A program made the position numbers and the translations under genes. Below the pieces are notes generated by a model. That model made no database searches and was not told the origin of the DNA. It saw only the letters and a list, made by a program, of their open reading frames with translations. This document shows, piece by piece, positions 5,537 through 5,542 of a DNA stretch of 5,542 nt (position 1 is the first letter of the stretch; each line of letters begins with the position of its first letter). The stretch covers positions 1 through 5,542 of the forward strand of contig DJLG01000085.1 of the NCBI GenBank assembly GCA_002434915.1, in the 5' to 3' direction. Source of the stretch: Proteobacteria bacterium UBA6522 (GTDB taxonomy: Bacteria; Pseudomonadota; Gammaproteobacteria; Steroidobacterales; Rariloculaceae).

Positions 5537-5542
5537 CTATCC

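Noticed and set aside
1..5542. A novel defence, mobile or RNA-guided system
   Set aside because: Every stretch over 100 bases is explained by a known housekeeping gene. No repeats, integrase, transposase, toxin-antitoxin pair or CRISPR-like array was seen.

Overview
The window looks like a chromosomal housekeeping segment from an AT-leaning gammaproteobacterium (GC roughly 40% by eye, not computed). The main evidence is the gene order acpP-fabF-mltG-tmk-holB, all on the minus strand. This is the conserved gammaproteobacterial fatty-acid/cell-wall/replication cluster. The acyl carrier protein is also nearly the textbook enterobacterial/pseudomonad sequence through its second half. A marine or otherwise AT-rich lineage would fit, but the sequence does not fix the genus.

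Layout. Positions 1-1089 (plus strand) carry the C-terminal half of a FadB/FadJ-type beta-oxidation protein, cut by the left edge. It converges with the minus-strand cluster, with only 5 bases between the two stop codons. Reading the minus strand from the right edge: a 99-base leader with a probable promoter and a strong Shine-Dalgarno; acpP (5201-5443); a 55-base gap; fabF (3898-5145); an 81-base gap where pabC sits in many relatives, here without pabC and with a possible internal promoter; mltG (2800-3816, GTG start); a 14-base gap; tmk (2150-2785); and holB (1095-2150, GTG start), whose start overlaps the tmk stop by one base.

How the genes fit together. AcpP carries the growing acyl chain and FabF elongates it. 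MltG trims nascent glycan strands at the inner membrane. Tmk makes dTDP for DNA synthesis, and HolB is the delta-prime subunit of the polymerase III clamp loader. The cluster thus ties membrane, wall and DNA synthesis together. The convergent neighbour performs the opposite chemistry, fatty-acid breakdown.

Nothing here looks like a defence system, mobile element, CRISPR array or RNA gene. The points worth a second look are: a parS-like palindrome (15 of 16 consensus bases, but with one extra central base) at the tmk/holB junction; a HolB without the usual zinc-binding cysteines and with a short lysine/asparagine insertion encoded over an A7 run that forms a slippery heptamer; the missing pabC and pilZ/tatD neighbours; and nested inverted repeats over the probable acpP promoter.
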